Shown here in pieces: positions 39,733-49,638 of a DNA stretch of 64,000 bases. The notes under the pieces are model-generated. The model was not told the origin of the DNA. It worked only from the letters and a program-made list of their open reading frames with translations, and did no database searches. The position numbers were made by a program, and so were the translations under genes. Position 1 is the first letter of the stretch. The number at the start of each line of letters is the position of its first letter. The stretch comes from Stutzerimonas kunmingensis (GTDB lineage: Bacteria > Pseudomonadota > Gammaproteobacteria > Pseudomonadales > Pseudomonadaceae). Where the stretch lies: contig NZ_PISM01000004.1 in assembly GCF_002929225.1 (NCBI RefSeq), positions 806,001-870,000 on the forward strand, given 5' to 3'.

Positions 39733-40741
39733 CAATCGAGTTCAAGCCAAGCTCAACAAGGTCGACAAGGCCGCCATCCTGTTGCTCTCGCTGGGTGAAA
39801 CCGACGCTGCGCAGGTCCTGCGTCACCTCGGTCCGAAAGAGGTGCAGCGCGTCGGTACTGCCATGGCGCAGATGCGCAACGTGCAGAAGGCACAGATCGA
39901 ACAGGTAATGAGCGAGTTCGTCGAGATCGTCGGCGACCAGACCAGCCTCGGCGTCGGCTCCGACGGTTACATCCGCAAGATGCTTACCCAGGCACTCGGC
40001 GAGGACAAGGCCGGCGGCCTGATCGACCGCATCCTGCTGGGCGGCAACACCAGCGGTCTGGACAGCCTGAAATGGATGGAGCCGCGTGCGGTGGCGGATG
40101 TGATCCGCTACGAGCACCCGCAGATCCAGGCCATCGTGGTGGCCTATCTCGACCCGGACCAGGCTGGCGAGGTGCTCTCGCATTTCGACCACAAGGTGCG
40201 CCTGGACATCGTCCTGCGCGTGTCCTCGCTCAATACCGTGCAGCCGGCTGCGCTGAAAGAACTGAACCTGATCCTGGAAAAGCAGTTCTCCGGCAGCACC
40301 AACACCAGCCGCGCCAGTCTGGGCGGCGTAAAGCGCGCGGCGGACATCATGAACTACCTGGACAGCTCCATCGAAGGCCAGCTGATGGATGCCATCCGCG
40401 ATGTGGACGAGGACCTGTCGAGCCAGATCGAAGACCTGATGTTCGTCTTCGACAACCTCGCCGAAGTCGACGACCGCGGCATTCAGGTGCTGCTGCGTGA
40501 GGTATCCTCCGACGTGCTGGTGATGGCGCTCAAGGGCGCCGACGACGGCATCAAGGAAAAGGTCTTCAAGAACATGTCCAAGCGCGCCGGCGAGCTGCTG
40601 CGTGACGACCTGGAGGCGAAGGGCCCGGTGCGCGTCAGCGATGTCGAGAATGCGCAGAAGGAAATCCTTACCATTGCTCGCCGCATGGCCGAGGCCGGTG
40701 AAATCGTCCTGGGTTCCAAGGGCGGCGAAGAGATGATCTAA
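39725..40741 (+). CDS. fliG: Flagellar motor switch protein FliG
   Basis: 338-residue C-ring protein. The N-terminal domain binds FliF, the middle EHPQI segment binds FliM, and the C-terminal torque helix carries charged residues around MFVFDNLAEVDDRGIQVLLREV that meet the stator. Full length. The ATG overlaps the fliF end by eight bases. Confidence 0.97.
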   Translation: MNDNRVQAKLNKVDKAAILLLSLGETDAAQVLRHLGPKEVQRVGTAMAQMRNVQKAQIEQVMSEFVEIVGDQTSLGVGSDGYIRKMLTQALGEDKAGGLIDRILLGGNTSGLDSLKWMEPRAVADVIRYEHPQIQAIVVAYLDPDQAGEVLSHFDHKVRLDIVLRVSSLNTVQPAALKELNLILEKQFSGSTNTSRASLGGVKRAADIMNYLDSSIEGQLMDAIRDVDEDLSSQIEDLMFVFDNLAEVDDRGIQVLLREVSSDVLVMALKGADDGIKEKVFKNMSKRAGELLRDDLEAKGPVRVSDVENAQKEILTIARRMAEAGEIVLGSKGGEEMI

Positions 40742-40760
40742 CCAGGTACGAATTCCACAC

Positions 40761-41537
40761 ATGGCCAAGGACAACCCCAGCGACGTCATACGCGCGAAAG
40801 ACGTCAGCCTGTTCGATCGCTGGTCGCTGCCCAGCTTCGACCCGCAGGGCGAAGAAGACGAGCTGCCGGCAGCAGGGGTCGTGGAAGAGCCCGCCGAAGA
40901 GCTGGCGCGAAGCGAGGACGTCCCGGTCGAGGAAGTCAAACCGCTGACGCTCGACGAACTCGAAGCGATCCGCCAGCAGGCATACAACGAAGGTTTCGCC
41001 ACCGGCGAGAAAGATGGTTTCCATGCCGGCCAGCTCAAGGCGCGGCAGGAGGCCGAGGCCGCGTTGGCGCCGCGGCTGGAAAACCTTGAGCAGCTGATGG
41101 GTCAGTTGCTCGAGCCGATTGCCGATCAGGATCGCAATCTCGAGCACGCCATGGCGACCCTGGTCAGTCACATGGCGCGCGAAGTGATCCAGCGTGATCT
41201 GCTGATCGATTCCAGCCAGATCCGTCAGGTGCTGCGTGAGGCGCTGAAGTTGCTGCCAATGGGCGCCAGCAATGTGCGAATCCACGTCAATCCGCAGGAC
41301 TTCGAGCTGATCAAGGCGCTGCGCGAGCGGCACGAGGAAAGCTGGCGAATTCTCGAGGACAGCAGCCTGCTGCCTGGTGGCTGTCATATCGAAACCGAGC
41401 ACAGCCGCATCGATGCGAGTATCGAGACGCGCCTCACCCAGGCCATCAAGCAACTGTTCGAACAGCAGCGCGAGAATGCCACCCGTCCTCCTGCCGCCGA
41501 TCTGACCATCGATCTGGACATGCCCGATGCGCCTTGA
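40761..41537 (+). CDS. fliH: Flagellar assembly protein FliH
   Basis: 258-residue regulator of the FliI ATPase, with a central Gln/Glu-rich region ([14 protein letters not shown] shows the G-x3-G type repeat of FliH) and a C-terminal globular FliI/FliN-binding domain. The N-terminal part is acidic and low-complexity. The 3' end overlaps fliI by 11 bases. Confidence 0.92.
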   Translation: MAKDNPSDVIRAKDVSLFDRWSLPSFDPQGEEDELPAAGVVEEPAEELARSEDVPVEEVKPLTLDELEAIRQQAYNEGFATGEKDGFHAGQLKARQEAEAALAPRLENLEQLMGQLLEPIADQDRNLEHAMATLVSHMAREVIQRDLLIDSSQIRQVLREALKLLPMGASNVRIHVNPQDFELIKALRERHEESWRILEDSSLLPGGCHIETEHSRIDASIETRLTQAIKQLFEQQRENATRPPAADLTIDLDMPDAP

Positions 41538-42885
41538 GCGAACCAGTTTCGCCAAGCGATTCGAAGCCTATGGCGAAGCGATCAAACTGCCCAGCCAGCC
41601 CATGCTTGAAGGGCGCCTGCTGCGCATGGTCGGTCTGACGCTGGAGGCTGAAGGGCTGCGCGCAGCCGTTGGCAGTCGCTGCCTGGTGATCAACGACGAC
41701 AGTTATCACCCCACCGAGGTCGAGGCCGAGGTGATGGGCTTTTCCAGCGGCAAGCTGTATCTGATGCCTGTCGGCAGCCTTGCCGGTATCGCGCCGGGCG
41801 CGCGGGTCGTGCCGCTGGTCAATACCGGACGGCTGCCCATGGGCATGTCCATGCTCGGCCGCGTGCTGGATGGCGCAGGGCGTGCACTGGACGGCAAGGG
41901 CGGCATGAGAGCGGAGGATTGGGTGCCGATGGACGGCCCCGTTATCAACCCGCTCAAGCGCCACCCCATCAGCGAGCCGCTGGATGTCGGCATCCGCAGT
42001 ATCAATGGCTTGCTGACCGTCGGTCGCGGTCAGCGCCTAGGCCTATTTGCCGGCACCGGTGTCGGCAAGTCGGTGCTGCTGGGCATGATGACCCGCTTCA
42101 CCGAGGCCGACATCATCGTCGTCGGCCTGATCGGCGAGCGGGGGCGAGAGGTCAAGGAATTCATCGAGAACATCCTTGGTGAGGAGAGCATCAAACGCTC
42201 GGTGGTAGTGGCCTCGCCCGCTGACGAGGCGCCGCTCATGCGCTTGCGCGCCGCGCAGTACTGCACGCGTATTGCGGAGTACTTCCGCGATCAGGGCAAG
42301 AACGTGTTGCTGCTGATGGATTCGCTGACGCGCTATGCCCAGGCCCAGCGCGAGATCGCCCTGGCCATCGGCGAGCCGCCAGCGACCAAGGGCTATCCGC
42401 CGTCGGTGTTCGCCAAGCTGCCGAGTCTGGTCGAGCGCGCCGGTAATGCCGAGCAGGGCGGCGGCTCGATCACGGCGTTCTACACCGTGCTCTCCGAGGG
42501 TGACGACCAGCAGGACCCGATCGCCGATGCCGCTCGCGGTGTGCTCGACGGCCACATCGTGCTGTCGCGCCGTCTGGCCGAAGAAGGCCACTATCCGGCT
42601 ATCGACATCGAAGCCTCCATCAGCCGGGTCATGCCGCAGGTGGTGAGCGCCGAACATGTGCGTGCGTCGCAGCGTTTCAAGCAGCTCTGGTCGCGCTACC
42701 AGCAGAGCCGCGACCTGATCAGTGTCGGCGCCTATGTGCCAGGTGGCGATCCGGAAACGGATATGGCCATCGCGCGCCAGGCCGAGATGGTCAGTTACCT
42801 GCGCCAGGGCCTCGATGAAAGCGAGGACCTGACGCGCAGCGCCGCGCAACTCGCAGCTGTGTTCAATCCACGGCAGGGCGGCTAA
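41527..42885 (+). CDS. fliI: Flagellum-specific ATPase FliI
   Basis: 452-residue AAA-type ATPase of the flagellar export gate, related to F1 beta. The Walker [11 protein letters not shown] and the [17 protein letters not shown]alker B stretch are intact. It unfolds and delivers substrates together with FliH and FliJ. Its ATG lies inside the 3' end of fliH. Confidence 0.97.
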   Translation: MRLERTSFAKRFEAYGEAIKLPSQPMLEGRLLRMVGLTLEAEGLRAAVGSRCLVINDDSYHPTEVEAEVMGFSSGKLYLMPVGSLAGIAPGARVVPLVNTGRLPMGMSMLGRVLDGAGRALDGKGGMRAEDWVPMDGPVINPLKRHPISEPLDVGIRSINGLLTVGRGQRLGLFAGTGVGKSVLLGMMTRFTEADIIVVGLIGERGREVKEFIENILGEESIKRSVVVASPADEAPLMRLRAAQYCTRIAEYFRDQGKNVLLLMDSLTRYAQAQREIALAIGEPPATKGYPPSVFAKLPSLVERAGNAEQGGGSITAFYTVLSEGDDQQDPIADAARGVLDGHIVLSRRLAEEGHYPAIDIEASISRVMPQVVSAEHVRASQRFKQLWSRYQQSRDLISVGAYVPGGDPETDMAIARQAEMVSYLRQGLDESEDLTRSAAQLAAVFNPRQGG

Positions 42886-42888
42886 CCG

Positions 42889-43341
42889 ATGGCGGCCAGT
42901 CGGGCGGCGCGCCTGGCGCCGGTCATCGAGATGGCCGAAAAGGCCGAGCAGGAGGCCGCACGGTTGCTGGGCCAGGGCCAGACTCAGCTGAATCAGGCCG
43001 AGGCCAAGCTCGGTGAGCTGGAGCAGTACTTCAGCGACTACCAGCAGCAATGGATGCAGCAGGGCAGTCAGGGCGTCTCAGGGCAGTGGCTGATGAATTA
43101 CCAGCGCTTCCTGTCGCAGCTGGAGTCGGCCATCGGGCAGCAGCAGCGCAGCGTCAACTGGTACCGCGACAACCTGAAGAAGCTGCGCCAGCAGTGGCAC
43201 CAGCGCCATGCGCGTGTCGAAGGCCTGAGCAAGCTGGTCGAAAGCTATCAGAAGGAGGCGCGGATCGCGGCGGACAAGCGCGAGCAGAAGTTGCTCGACG
43301 AGTACGCCCAGCGGCTGTCCGGGAGAACGCGTGAGCAGTGA
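42889..43341 (+). CDS. fliJ: Flagellar export protein FliJ
   Basis: 150-residue, highly helical and charged protein (Gln, Arg, Glu-rich coiled coil), as expected for the FliJ stalk/chaperone-escort protein. It starts four bases after the fliI stop codon. Identity rests on position, length and coiled-coil composition because FliJ sequences vary. Confidence 0.9.
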   Translation: MAASRAARLAPVIEMAEKAEQEAARLLGQGQTQLNQAEAKLGELEQYFSDYQQQWMQQGSQGVSGQWLMNYQRFLSQLESAIGQQQRSVNWYRDNLKKLRQQWHQRHARVEGLSKLVESYQKEARIAADKREQKLLDEYAQRLSGRTREQ

Positions 43342-43578
43342 TCCAGCCACGGTCTCAGGCCGGATTCGTGCTTGCCGTACCGCTGCTTGGATGATAAACC
43401 TTGACCGCGTTTCAGCGCGGCGACCGCCAACAGATCGTTTCAGCTGCCATCTGGCTCTTCCGAGGATAAGTCTCAGAACTGGATGGCCGCCTTTCAGCCG
43501 GTACACGGCTGTTCATTTCGCTTATCGCGACGGCTGCTCGCAAGCCGCTTTCAAGACGTACCGGATCAGGAGTGCCAC
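43342..43578 (+). other. 237-base gap between fliJ and hsbA
   Basis: No convincing gene. A GTG-started frame (43331-43582) crosses it, but it overlaps fliJ and has no family sequence. I searched for sigma-54 and sigma-28 elements and found no clean match, although an inserted regulatory module beyond fliJ would be expected to have its own promoter. Confidence 0.4.
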
Positions 43579-43884
43579 ATGACCATTACCTCGCAGCCTT
43601 CGACGGATGGCCAGGAGTTGACCATATCCATCAGCGGACGCTTCGACTTCAATGCGCATCAGGCCTTCCGTGATGCTTACCAACGTCAGGACGTGAATCC
43701 GCAGCGTTATGTGGTCAATCTGCAAGGCACCACTTACATGGACAGTTCGGCGCTGGGCATGCTGCTGCTGTTGCGCGATCACGCCGGTGGCGACGAGGCG
43801 GACATCCGCCTGCTCAACTGCAATGGCGACGTGCGCAAGATCCTGTCGGTGTCGAATTTCGAACAATTGTTCGTGATCGCCTGA
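43579..43884 (+). CDS. hsbA: STAS-domain anti-anti-sigma factor (HsbA type)
   Basis: 101-residue STAS protein. The phosphorylatable serine is in GTTYMDSSALGMLL (Ser56/Ser57). This position corresponds to Ser56 of P. aeruginosa HsbA, which binds the anti-sigma FlgM when unphosphorylated and the diguanylate cyclase HsbD when phosphorylated. The AGGAG site precedes the ATG at 43579. It is followed at one-base spacing by the phosphatase/kinase HsbR, giving the complete partner switch. Confidence 0.85.
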   Translation: MTITSQPSTDGQELTISISGRFDFNAHQAFRDAYQRQDVNPQRYVVNLQGTTYMDSSALGMLLLLRDHAGGDEADIRLLNCNGDVRKILSVSNFEQLFVIA

Positions 43885-43885
43885 C

Positions 43886-45577
43886 ATGCCCATGCGGCTG
43901 TCGATCCTGATCGCCGAGGACAGCCCGGTCGATCGGATGCTGCTTTCCACCATCGTCGCCAAGCAGGGCCACCGGGTGCTGACGGCAGCCGATGGGCAGG
44001 AGGCGGTCGAGCTGTTTCAGGAGGAGCGGCCGCAGCTGGTGCTGATGGACGCGCTGATGCCGGTAATGGACGGCTTCGAGGCGGCGCGGCGCATCAAGCA
44101 ACTGGCCGGGGACGAGCTGGTCCCGATCATCTTTCTCACCTCGCTGACCGAGCACGAAGCGCTGGTCAGTTGCCTCGAGGCCGGCGGCGACGACTTCATC
44201 GCCAAGCCTTACAACCCGATCATTCTCGAAGCCAAGATTCAGGCCATGCATCGCCTGCGCCGCCTGCAGGCAACCGTGCTCGAGCAGCGCGACCTGATCG
44301 CCAGGCGCAATCAGCAGCTGCTCGACGAACATCGGGCCGCCAAGGCGATCTTCGACAAAGTCGCACATGCTGGTTGCCTGAGCGCGCCCACCATCCGCTT
44401 CCGCCAGTCGCCGCAGGCGCTGTTCAACGGCGACCTGCTGCTGGCGGCGCAGGCCCCGGCGGGGCAGATGTTTGTCCTGCTCGGCGATTTCACCGGCCAC
44501 GGGCTGCCCGCCGCGATCGGGGCCATGCCGCTGGCGGAAACCTTTTACGGGATGGCGGCGAAAGGCTATTCGAGCACCGACATCCTTCGAGAGATGAATG
44601 CCAAGCTCAAACAGATCCTCCCGGTGGAAATGTTCTGCTGCGCGACGCTGCTCGATATCGATCCCAAACAGGGCAGCCTGCGGGTGTGGAACGGCGGTTT
44701 GCCCGACGGTTACCTGATCGGCGCGGCCGGCCGGCGCACGGCCCTGGCATCCCGTCACCTGCCGCTTGGTGTCGTCTCCCCGGCGGCGCTGGACGACAAG
44801 TTCGAGCATTACCCCTTGGCCCCCGGCGACCGGCTGTTGCTGCTGTCCGACGGCGTGGTCGAGAGTCGCAATGCCAATGACGAGCTGTTCGGCGAGCAGA
44901 GCCTGCTAGCCACTCTGGACGCCAACGACGATCCGGCACGGCTGTTCGACGAGATCGAGCAGGCGCTGCTGGATTTCCACGGCCAGCAGCACGACGACTT
45001 GAGCCTGGTCGAGGTCGTGGTCAGCCCGGAGGTGATCACGATGCCGTCGATTGCCCCGGCCGCCGCGCACCGCTCACGGCCGATGGACTGGTCGATTCGG
45101 GTCGAGCTGCGTGCCGAAAGCCTGCGCAGCGGCAATCCATTGCCTTCGCTGCTGCAAATCCTGTTGCAGGTCAATCAGCTGCGCGCGCGTGCCGGCGAGA
45201 TGTACACCGTGCTGGGAGAACTTTATTCCAATGCTCTGGAACATGGCGTGCTCGGCCTTGATTCAAGCCTCAAGTGCGATGCCGATGGTTTCAAGCAGTA
45301 CTACGACCTGCGCCAGCAGCGCCTGCAGGCGCTGGTCGACGGTCATGTCCATCTGCAGCTGAACATCAAGACCGGCCCGCAGGGTGGTCGGCTGCGTATC
45401 GGTATCAGCGACAGCGGTTCGGGCTTCGATGTGTCGCGCGCGTTGCAGGCGCAGTTTGGCAGCGATCGCTTCAGCGGTCGCGGTTTGCATCTGGTGCGCC
45501 AGTTGAGCGACCGATTCGACTGGCAGTCGGATGGGCGCGGGCTGAGCGTGGAGTTCGCCTGGCAGGCTGAGGCATAA
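43886..45577 (+). CDS. hsbR: Response regulator with PP2C phosphatase and HATPase domains (HsbR type)
   Basis: 563 residues: a receiver (about 1-125, phospho-acceptor Asp55 in LVLMDALMP), a SpoIIE/PP2C phosphatase (about 165-385, metal Asp in LLGDFTGHGLPAA) and a C-terminal histidine-kinase-like anti-sigma ATPase domain (about 400-563, N-box in GELYSNALEHG). This layout matches HsbR, which phosphorylates or dephosphorylates HsbA according to the state of its receiver, fed by HptB. A second ATG six bases later is also possible. Confidence 0.88.
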   Translation: MPMRLSILIAEDSPVDRMLLSTIVAKQGHRVLTAADGQEAVELFQEERPQLVLMDALMPVMDGFEAARRIKQLAGDELVPIIFLTSLTEHEALVSCLEAGGDDFIAKPYNPIILEAKIQAMHRLRRLQATVLEQRDLIARRNQQLLDEHRAAKAIFDKVAHAGCLSAPTIRFRQSPQALFNGDLLLAAQAPAGQMFVLLGDFTGHGLPAAIGAMPLAETFYGMAAKGYSSTDILREMNAKLKQILPVEMFCCATLLDIDPKQGSLRVWNGGLPDGYLIGAAGRRTALASRHLPLGVVSPAALDDKFEHYPLAPGDRLLLLSDGVVESRNANDELFGEQSLLATLDANDDPARLFDEIEQALLDFHGQQHDDLSLVEVVVSPEVITMPSIAPAAAHRSRPMDWSIRVELRAESLRSGNPLPSLLQILLQVNQLRARAGEMYTVLGELYSNALEHGVLGLDSSLKCDADGFKQYYDLRQQRLQALVDGHVHLQLNIKTGPQGGRLRIGISDSGSGFDVSRALQAQFGSDRFSGRGLHLVRQLSDRFDWQSDGRGLSVEFAWQAEA

Positions 45578-45605
45578 TCGTCCGCTTTCACTCAGGGGTG
45601 TACCG

Positions 45606-45956
45606 GTGTCCAACACTCATCTCGACAGCGCCGTGCTGACCACGCTGCAGGACGTGATGGAGAGTGAGTATCCGGCGCTGCTGGATACCTTTCTTGCCGA
45701 CTCCGAGGAGCGCGTTCGGCTGCTCCGCCAAGCCTGTCTCGCCGACCAGTCTGAAACCTTGCGGCGTGCTGCGCACAGCTTCAAAGGCAGCTGCAGCAAC
45801 ATGGGCGCGACGCTGCTGGCCGACCTCTGCCAGGAGCTCGAGAGTGCCGCTCGGGAGGAGAACCTCGCCCAGGCCCCGGCGCTCATCGAATCCATCGAGC
45901 GGGAGTTCGCCATCGTCGGCATTCTGTTCCGCGCCGAGCGCCAGCGCCACGGCTGA
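45606..45956 (+). CDS. hptB: Histidine phosphotransfer protein (HptB type)
   Basis: 116-residue HPt protein from a GTG at 45606. The phosphorylated histidine is His57 in AAHSFKGSCSNMGA. Length and position after HsbR match HptB, which relays phosphate from hybrid kinases to HsbR. It is followed by the fliK promoter region. Confidence 0.85.
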   Translation: MSNTHLDSAVLTTLQDVMESEYPALLDTFLADSEERVRLLRQACLADQSETLRRAAHSFKGSCSNMGATLLADLCQELESAAREENLAQAPALIESIEREFAIVGILFRAERQRHG

Positions 45957-46122
45957 GTGGCCAAATCTCTGACGCCGGTGCCCTCTAACAGCAGAGCCGC
46001 TGCCGCCGGGCCGTCGTTTCTGTTCATGTCAGCACGCTTCCCCGGCGTTTTTCCGGCATTCATGCCGCTGGCCCGGAACTTGCTCTGCTTCCGCCACGAT
46101 CCATCCGTAGCGGAATGACCTC
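45957..46122 (+). promoter_or_regulatory. fliK upstream region with sigma-54 promoter
   Basis: TGGCCCGGAACTTGCT (46069-46084) has the correct GG/GC spacing of a -24/-12 element, with one departure from TGGCAC. The start would be near 46095, 28 bases before fliK. No gene is seen in this 166-base gap. Confidence 0.65.
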
Positions 46123-47361
46123 ATGGCTGTTTCCCCCGACCTGTTGCTTAGATCTCCATCCGTCGACGCGCGCCCAAAAGCGGTGGCCAAAGCGCCGGAG
46201 GCGCCGCGCGAAGGGCGAGACAGCGGCAGCGCCAGCTTCTCCGATGTCTACGCCAAGGAGCGTCAGACGAAACCAGCCGAGCGCCCGGTGCGCAACGAGG
46301 CCAGCCGCGACAAGCCGGTCGAGGACAAGCGCGAGCAGGAAACGGCGGAGGCGACCACCGACGAGAAGCCGGCGGTTGCCGAAAGCGGCAATACCTTGCC
46401 TCCCGAAACGCCGGCTGAGGAAATTCCGGAGGCGGAGCTCGATCCAATGCTGCTGCTTGGTCTTGGCACGCAGTTCGTGGCGGAGTCCGAGGCCCAGCCT
46501 GAAGCCGAGGTCGATGCCGTCTCCCTGCTTCCGGGGCTGCCGACGACCGCTGCCGGCATCGCCGGCGATGAGGCTGCCGATGCGGACGAAGCAACACTGG
46601 CCGGCATGCGTGCACTGACCGAAACCCCGGCAGCCATGCAGAAGACGGCCCAGCAGCAATTGCAGAACCCGCTGGCCGATGCGCAGACGAAGGCCACGGC
46701 AGACGATGGCTTTGCCAGCGCGTTGCTGGCGAGTCAGGAAGCGGGTGAGGGCGAAGAGCTCGACGTGGAACTGCTGGCCAAGGACCTGCTGGAAAGCGTG
46801 GAAGCGCCAAAGGAGAGTCGTGCCAGCGCCAGCGAACTGGCTGCGGGACGGCTCAACCCCTTAAGCCAGGCCATCGCTCAGCAGGTGCAGCAATCGCAGC
46901 GTCCGCAACTGGTGCCGGGTCAACCGGTACAGATGCAGCAGTCCGGCTGGAGCGAGGCGGTCGTCGACCGCGTGATGTGGCTGTCCAGCCAGAATCTCAA
47001 GTCGGCGGAAATCCAACTCGATCCGGCTGAACTCGGTCGTATGGAAGTGCGTATCGACCTGACCAAGGATCAGGCGCAGGTGACCTTCCTCAGCCCGCAT
47101 GCGGGAGTGCGCGACGCGCTGGAAGGGCAGATGCAGCGACTAAGGGAAATGTTCACCCAGCAGGGCATGAACCTGATGGACGTGAACGTATCCGATCAGT
47201 CGCTGGCGCGTGGCTGGCAAGGCGGAGCCGATGGTGGCTCCTCGCGGGGTGGAGCGTCGGGTGAGGGCGACCTGGCAGGCGAGGAGCTGGAGCTCGGCGT
47301 GACGGAAATCGCCTCCAATCGAGTCGCCGGTGATCGCGGACTCGTCGACTACTACGCCTGA
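46123..47361 (+). CDS. fliK: Flagellar hook-length control protein FliK
   Basis: 412-residue secreted ruler. A long disordered N-terminal part rich in Ala, Glu, Lys and Pro is followed by the Flg_hook domain at about residues 275-365, seen in LKSAEIQLDPAELGRMEVRI and VTFLSPHAGVRDALEGQMQRLREM. A short low-complexity Gly/Ser tail ends the protein. It is alone between two sigma-54 promoters. Confidence 0.93.
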   Translation: MAVSPDLLLRSPSVDARPKAVAKAPEAPREGRDSGSASFSDVYAKERQTKPAERPVRNEASRDKPVEDKREQETAEATTDEKPAVAESGNTLPPETPAEEIPEAELDPMLLLGLGTQFVAESEAQPEAEVDAVSLLPGLPTTAAGIAGDEAADADEATLAGMRALTETPAAMQKTAQQQLQNPLADAQTKATADDGFASALLASQEAGEGEELDVELLAKDLLESVEAPKESRASASELAAGRLNPLSQAIAQQVQQSQRPQLVPGQPVQMQQSGWSEAVVDRVMWLSSQNLKSAEIQLDPAELGRMEVRIDLTKDQAQVTFLSPHAGVRDALEGQMQRLREMFTQQGMNLMDVNVSDQSLARGWQGGADGGSSRGGASGEGDLAGEELELGVTEIASNRVAGDRGLVDYYA

Positions 47362-47604
47362 GCCATCCGCTTTTAGGGATAATCCGGCGCCGCGGTTCAG
47401 GTGCGCGCCGGTTTTCCGCCGCCCGTCGCTGCAATCGCTTCGCGTCGCCTATCCAGGCGTTATCTCCATCCTTTTCCTGATACCTTGTGAGCGCACTGCC
47501 TGGAGCCCGAGGCTGCGCCGTACCGGCGTGCATTGACGTTGGCACAGCTGTTGCTCCTAACTCCTGAAATCAGAATCGAACGCTGTTGATGACGGATATT
47601 TGGC
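47362..47604 (+). promoter_or_regulatory. fliL upstream region with sigma-54 promoter
   Basis: TGGCACAGCTGTTGCT (47540-47555) is an exact -24/-12 element. The start would be near 47566, about 39 bases before fliL. The rest of the 243-base gap has no gene. Confidence 0.8.
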
Positions 47605-48138
47605 ATGGCTAAGAAACAGGCTCCACCAACAGTGCCGCCAACCGGACCGGAAGCGGAACCGGCAGGCAAGGGAAAGCTGAAACTCATCCTGGTGATCGTG
47701 GTCGCCATGTTGGTGGCCGTAGGGCTTTCCATCGGCGGTACGCTTTACTTCATGAACAAGGGCGGCGACCTTGGTGACGACAAGGCCGAAGAGGCCGCGA
47801 CCACTGCCTCCGGCAAGCAGCCGGCGATCTATGAAGTCCTGATGCCGGCCTTCGTGGTCAATTTCAGCAACAAGGGGCGCCAGCGTTACATGCAGGTCAG
47901 CATTGCGTTGATGTCGCGTGATCAGGCTGCGCTGGATGCACTGAAAGTGCATATGCCGTTGTTGCGCAACCGACTGGTCATGCTGTTCTCCAGTCAGGAC
48001 TTCGAGGCGTTGAAAACGCCCGTGGGCAAGGAAATGCTGCGTCAGCAGGCGACTGCCAGCGTGCAGGAACTGGCGCAGAAGGAAATTGGCAAGCTTGCCG
48101 TCGAGCAAGTGCTTTTCACCAACTTCGTATTGCAATAG
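47605..48138 (+). CDS. fliL: Flagellar basal body protein FliL
   Basis: 177-residue inner-membrane protein at the stator ring. A Pro/Gly-rich N-terminal tail is followed by one membrane helix (about residues 27-50) and a periplasmic domain with FVVNFSNKGRQRYMQVSI. First gene of fliLMNOPQR-flhB. Confidence 0.94.
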   Translation: MAKKQAPPTVPPTGPEAEPAGKGKLKLILVIVVAMLVAVGLSIGGTLYFMNKGGDLGDDKAEEAATTASGKQPAIYEVLMPAFVVNFSNKGRQRYMQVSIALMSRDQAALDALKVHMPLLRNRLVMLFSSQDFEALKTPVGKEMLRQQATASVQELAQKEIGKLAVEQVLFTNFVLQ

Positions 48139-48151
48139 AAGGCTGCCGCAG

Positions 48152-49123
48152 ATGGCTGTTCAAGACCTGCTCTCGCAAGACGAGATCGATGCGCTCCTGC
48201 ACGGGGTCGACGACGGTCTGGTGGATACCGAAAGCGATTCCGAGCCGGGATCCATCAAGAGCTATGACCTGACCAGTCAGGACCGCATCGTTCGCGGGCG
48301 CATGCCCACCCTGGAAATGATCAACGAGCGTTTCGCCCGTTACACCCGCATCAGCATGTTCAACCTGCTGCGCCGCTCGGCCGATGTATCGGTGGGTGGC
48401 GTGCAGGTGATGAAGTTCGGCGAGTACGTGCATTCGCTGTACGTACCCACCAGCCTCAATCTGGTGAAGATGAAGCCGCTGCGTGGCACCGCGCTGTTCA
48501 TTCTCGACGCCAAGCTGGTGTTCAAGCTGGTGGACAACTTCTTCGGCGGCGACGGTCGCCACGCCAAGATCGAGGGGCGCGAGTTCACCCCGACCGAGTT
48601 GCGAGTCGTACGCATGGTGCTCGATCAGGCCTTCACCGATCTCAAGGAAGCCTGGCACGCCGTGCTGGACGTCAACTTCGAGTACGTCAACTCGGAAGTG
48701 AATCCAGCCCTGGCCAACATCGTCAGCCCCAGCGAAGTGGTGGTGGTTTCCACCTTCCACATCGAACTGGACAGCGGCGGCGGCGACCTGCACGTGACCA
48801 TGCCTTATTCGATGATCGAGCCGATCCGCGAAATGCTGGATGCCGGCTTCCAGTCGGACGTCAGTGACCAGGATGAGCGTTGGGTCAAGGCGCTGCGCGA
48901 AGACATTCTCGACGTCAACGTTCCGCTCGGCGCGACTGTCGTCAGGCGGCAACTGAAATTGCGCGACATTCTGAACATGCAGCCGGGCGACGTGATCCCG
49001 GTGGAAATGCCAGAAGACATGATCATGCGTGCCAATGGCATGCCGTCCTTCAAGGTCAAGCTGGGTGCCCACAAAGGCAACCTGGCATTGCAGGTGCTGG
49101 AGCCCGTGGTCCGCCCACGCTGA
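48152..49123 (+). CDS. fliM: Flagellar motor switch protein FliM
   Basis: 323-residue C-ring protein. The N-terminal peptide LLSQDEIDALLHGV is the known CheY-P docking motif. The central CheC-like part binds FliG, and the C-terminal SpoA domain (GDVIPVEMPEDMIMRANG) pairs with FliN. The start at 48152 gives MAVQDLLSQDE; upstream in-frame sequence belongs to fliL. 13 bases separate it from fliL. Confidence 0.97.
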   Translation: MAVQDLLSQDEIDALLHGVDDGLVDTESDSEPGSIKSYDLTSQDRIVRGRMPTLEMINERFARYTRISMFNLLRRSADVSVGGVQVMKFGEYVHSLYVPTSLNLVKMKPLRGTALFILDAKLVFKLVDNFFGGDGRHAKIEGREFTPTELRVVRMVLDQAFTDLKEAWHAVLDVNFEYVNSEVNPALANIVSPSEVVVVSTFHIELDSGGGDLHVTMPYSMIEPIREMLDAGFQSDVSDQDERWVKALREDILDVNVPLGATVVRRQLKLRDILNMQPGDVIPVEMPEDMIMRANGMPSFKVKLGAHKGNLALQVLEPVVRPR

Positions 49124-49163
49124 GCCAGCCCTTTACTCAATTCGAGCCGATCGAGGATTAGCG

Positions 49164-49637
49164 ATGGCAGACGAACACGACAACACCTCCCCCGAGGAAC
49201 AGGCGCTGGCCGATGAATGGGCTGCGGCGTTGGCCGAAGCTGGCGACGCCAGCCAGGACGACATCGATGCGCTGCTGAATCAGGGGCCGGAAGCGGCTGC
49301 GCCAGCCGCCCCGCGGGTCCCGCTGGAGGACTTCGCCAGCGCACCCAAGTCCAATGGCGTGCAGCTGGGACTGGACGGTCCCAACCTGGACGTGATCCTC
49401 GACATCCCGGTTTCCATCTCGATGGAGGTCGGCAGTACCGAAATCAGCATCCGCAACCTGCTGCAGCTCAACCAGGGCTCGGTGGTGGAGCTTGATCGTC
49501 TGGCCGGCGAACCGCTGGACGTGTTGGTCAACGGCACCCTCATTGCCCATGGCGAGGTAGTGGTGGTCAACGAGAAGTTTGGCATCCGGCTGACCGATGT
49601 GATCAGCCCGACCGAACGTATCAAGAAGCTGCGCTGA
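49164..49637 (+). CDS. fliN: Flagellar motor switch protein FliN
   Basis: 157-residue C-ring protein. The C-terminal SpoA domain (DVILDIPVSISMEVGSTEISIRNLLQLNQGSVVELDR) is intact. The extended N-terminus is acidic and holds ASQDDIDALLNQG (residues 29-41), very like the FliM CheY-docking peptide. ATG at 49164 is preferred over longer frames that overlap fliM. Confidence 0.96.
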   Translation: MADEHDNTSPEEQALADEWAAALAEAGDASQDDIDALLNQGPEAAAPAAPRVPLEDFASAPKSNGVQLGLDGPNLDVILDIPVSISMEVGSTEISIRNLLQLNQGSVVELDRLAGEPLDVLVNGTLIAHGEVVVVNEKFGIRLTDVISPTERIKKLR

Positions 49638-49638
49638 C

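Noticed and set aside
43342..43578. Possible sigma-28 (FliA) promoter before hsbA
   Set aside because: TAAA near 43394 and CGAGGATAA near 43459 do not have the required spacing or partner element.
43331..43582. 83-codon frame filling the fliJ-hsbA gap
   Set aside because: It overlaps the fliJ 3' end, starts at a GTG without a ribosome binding site and has no family features.
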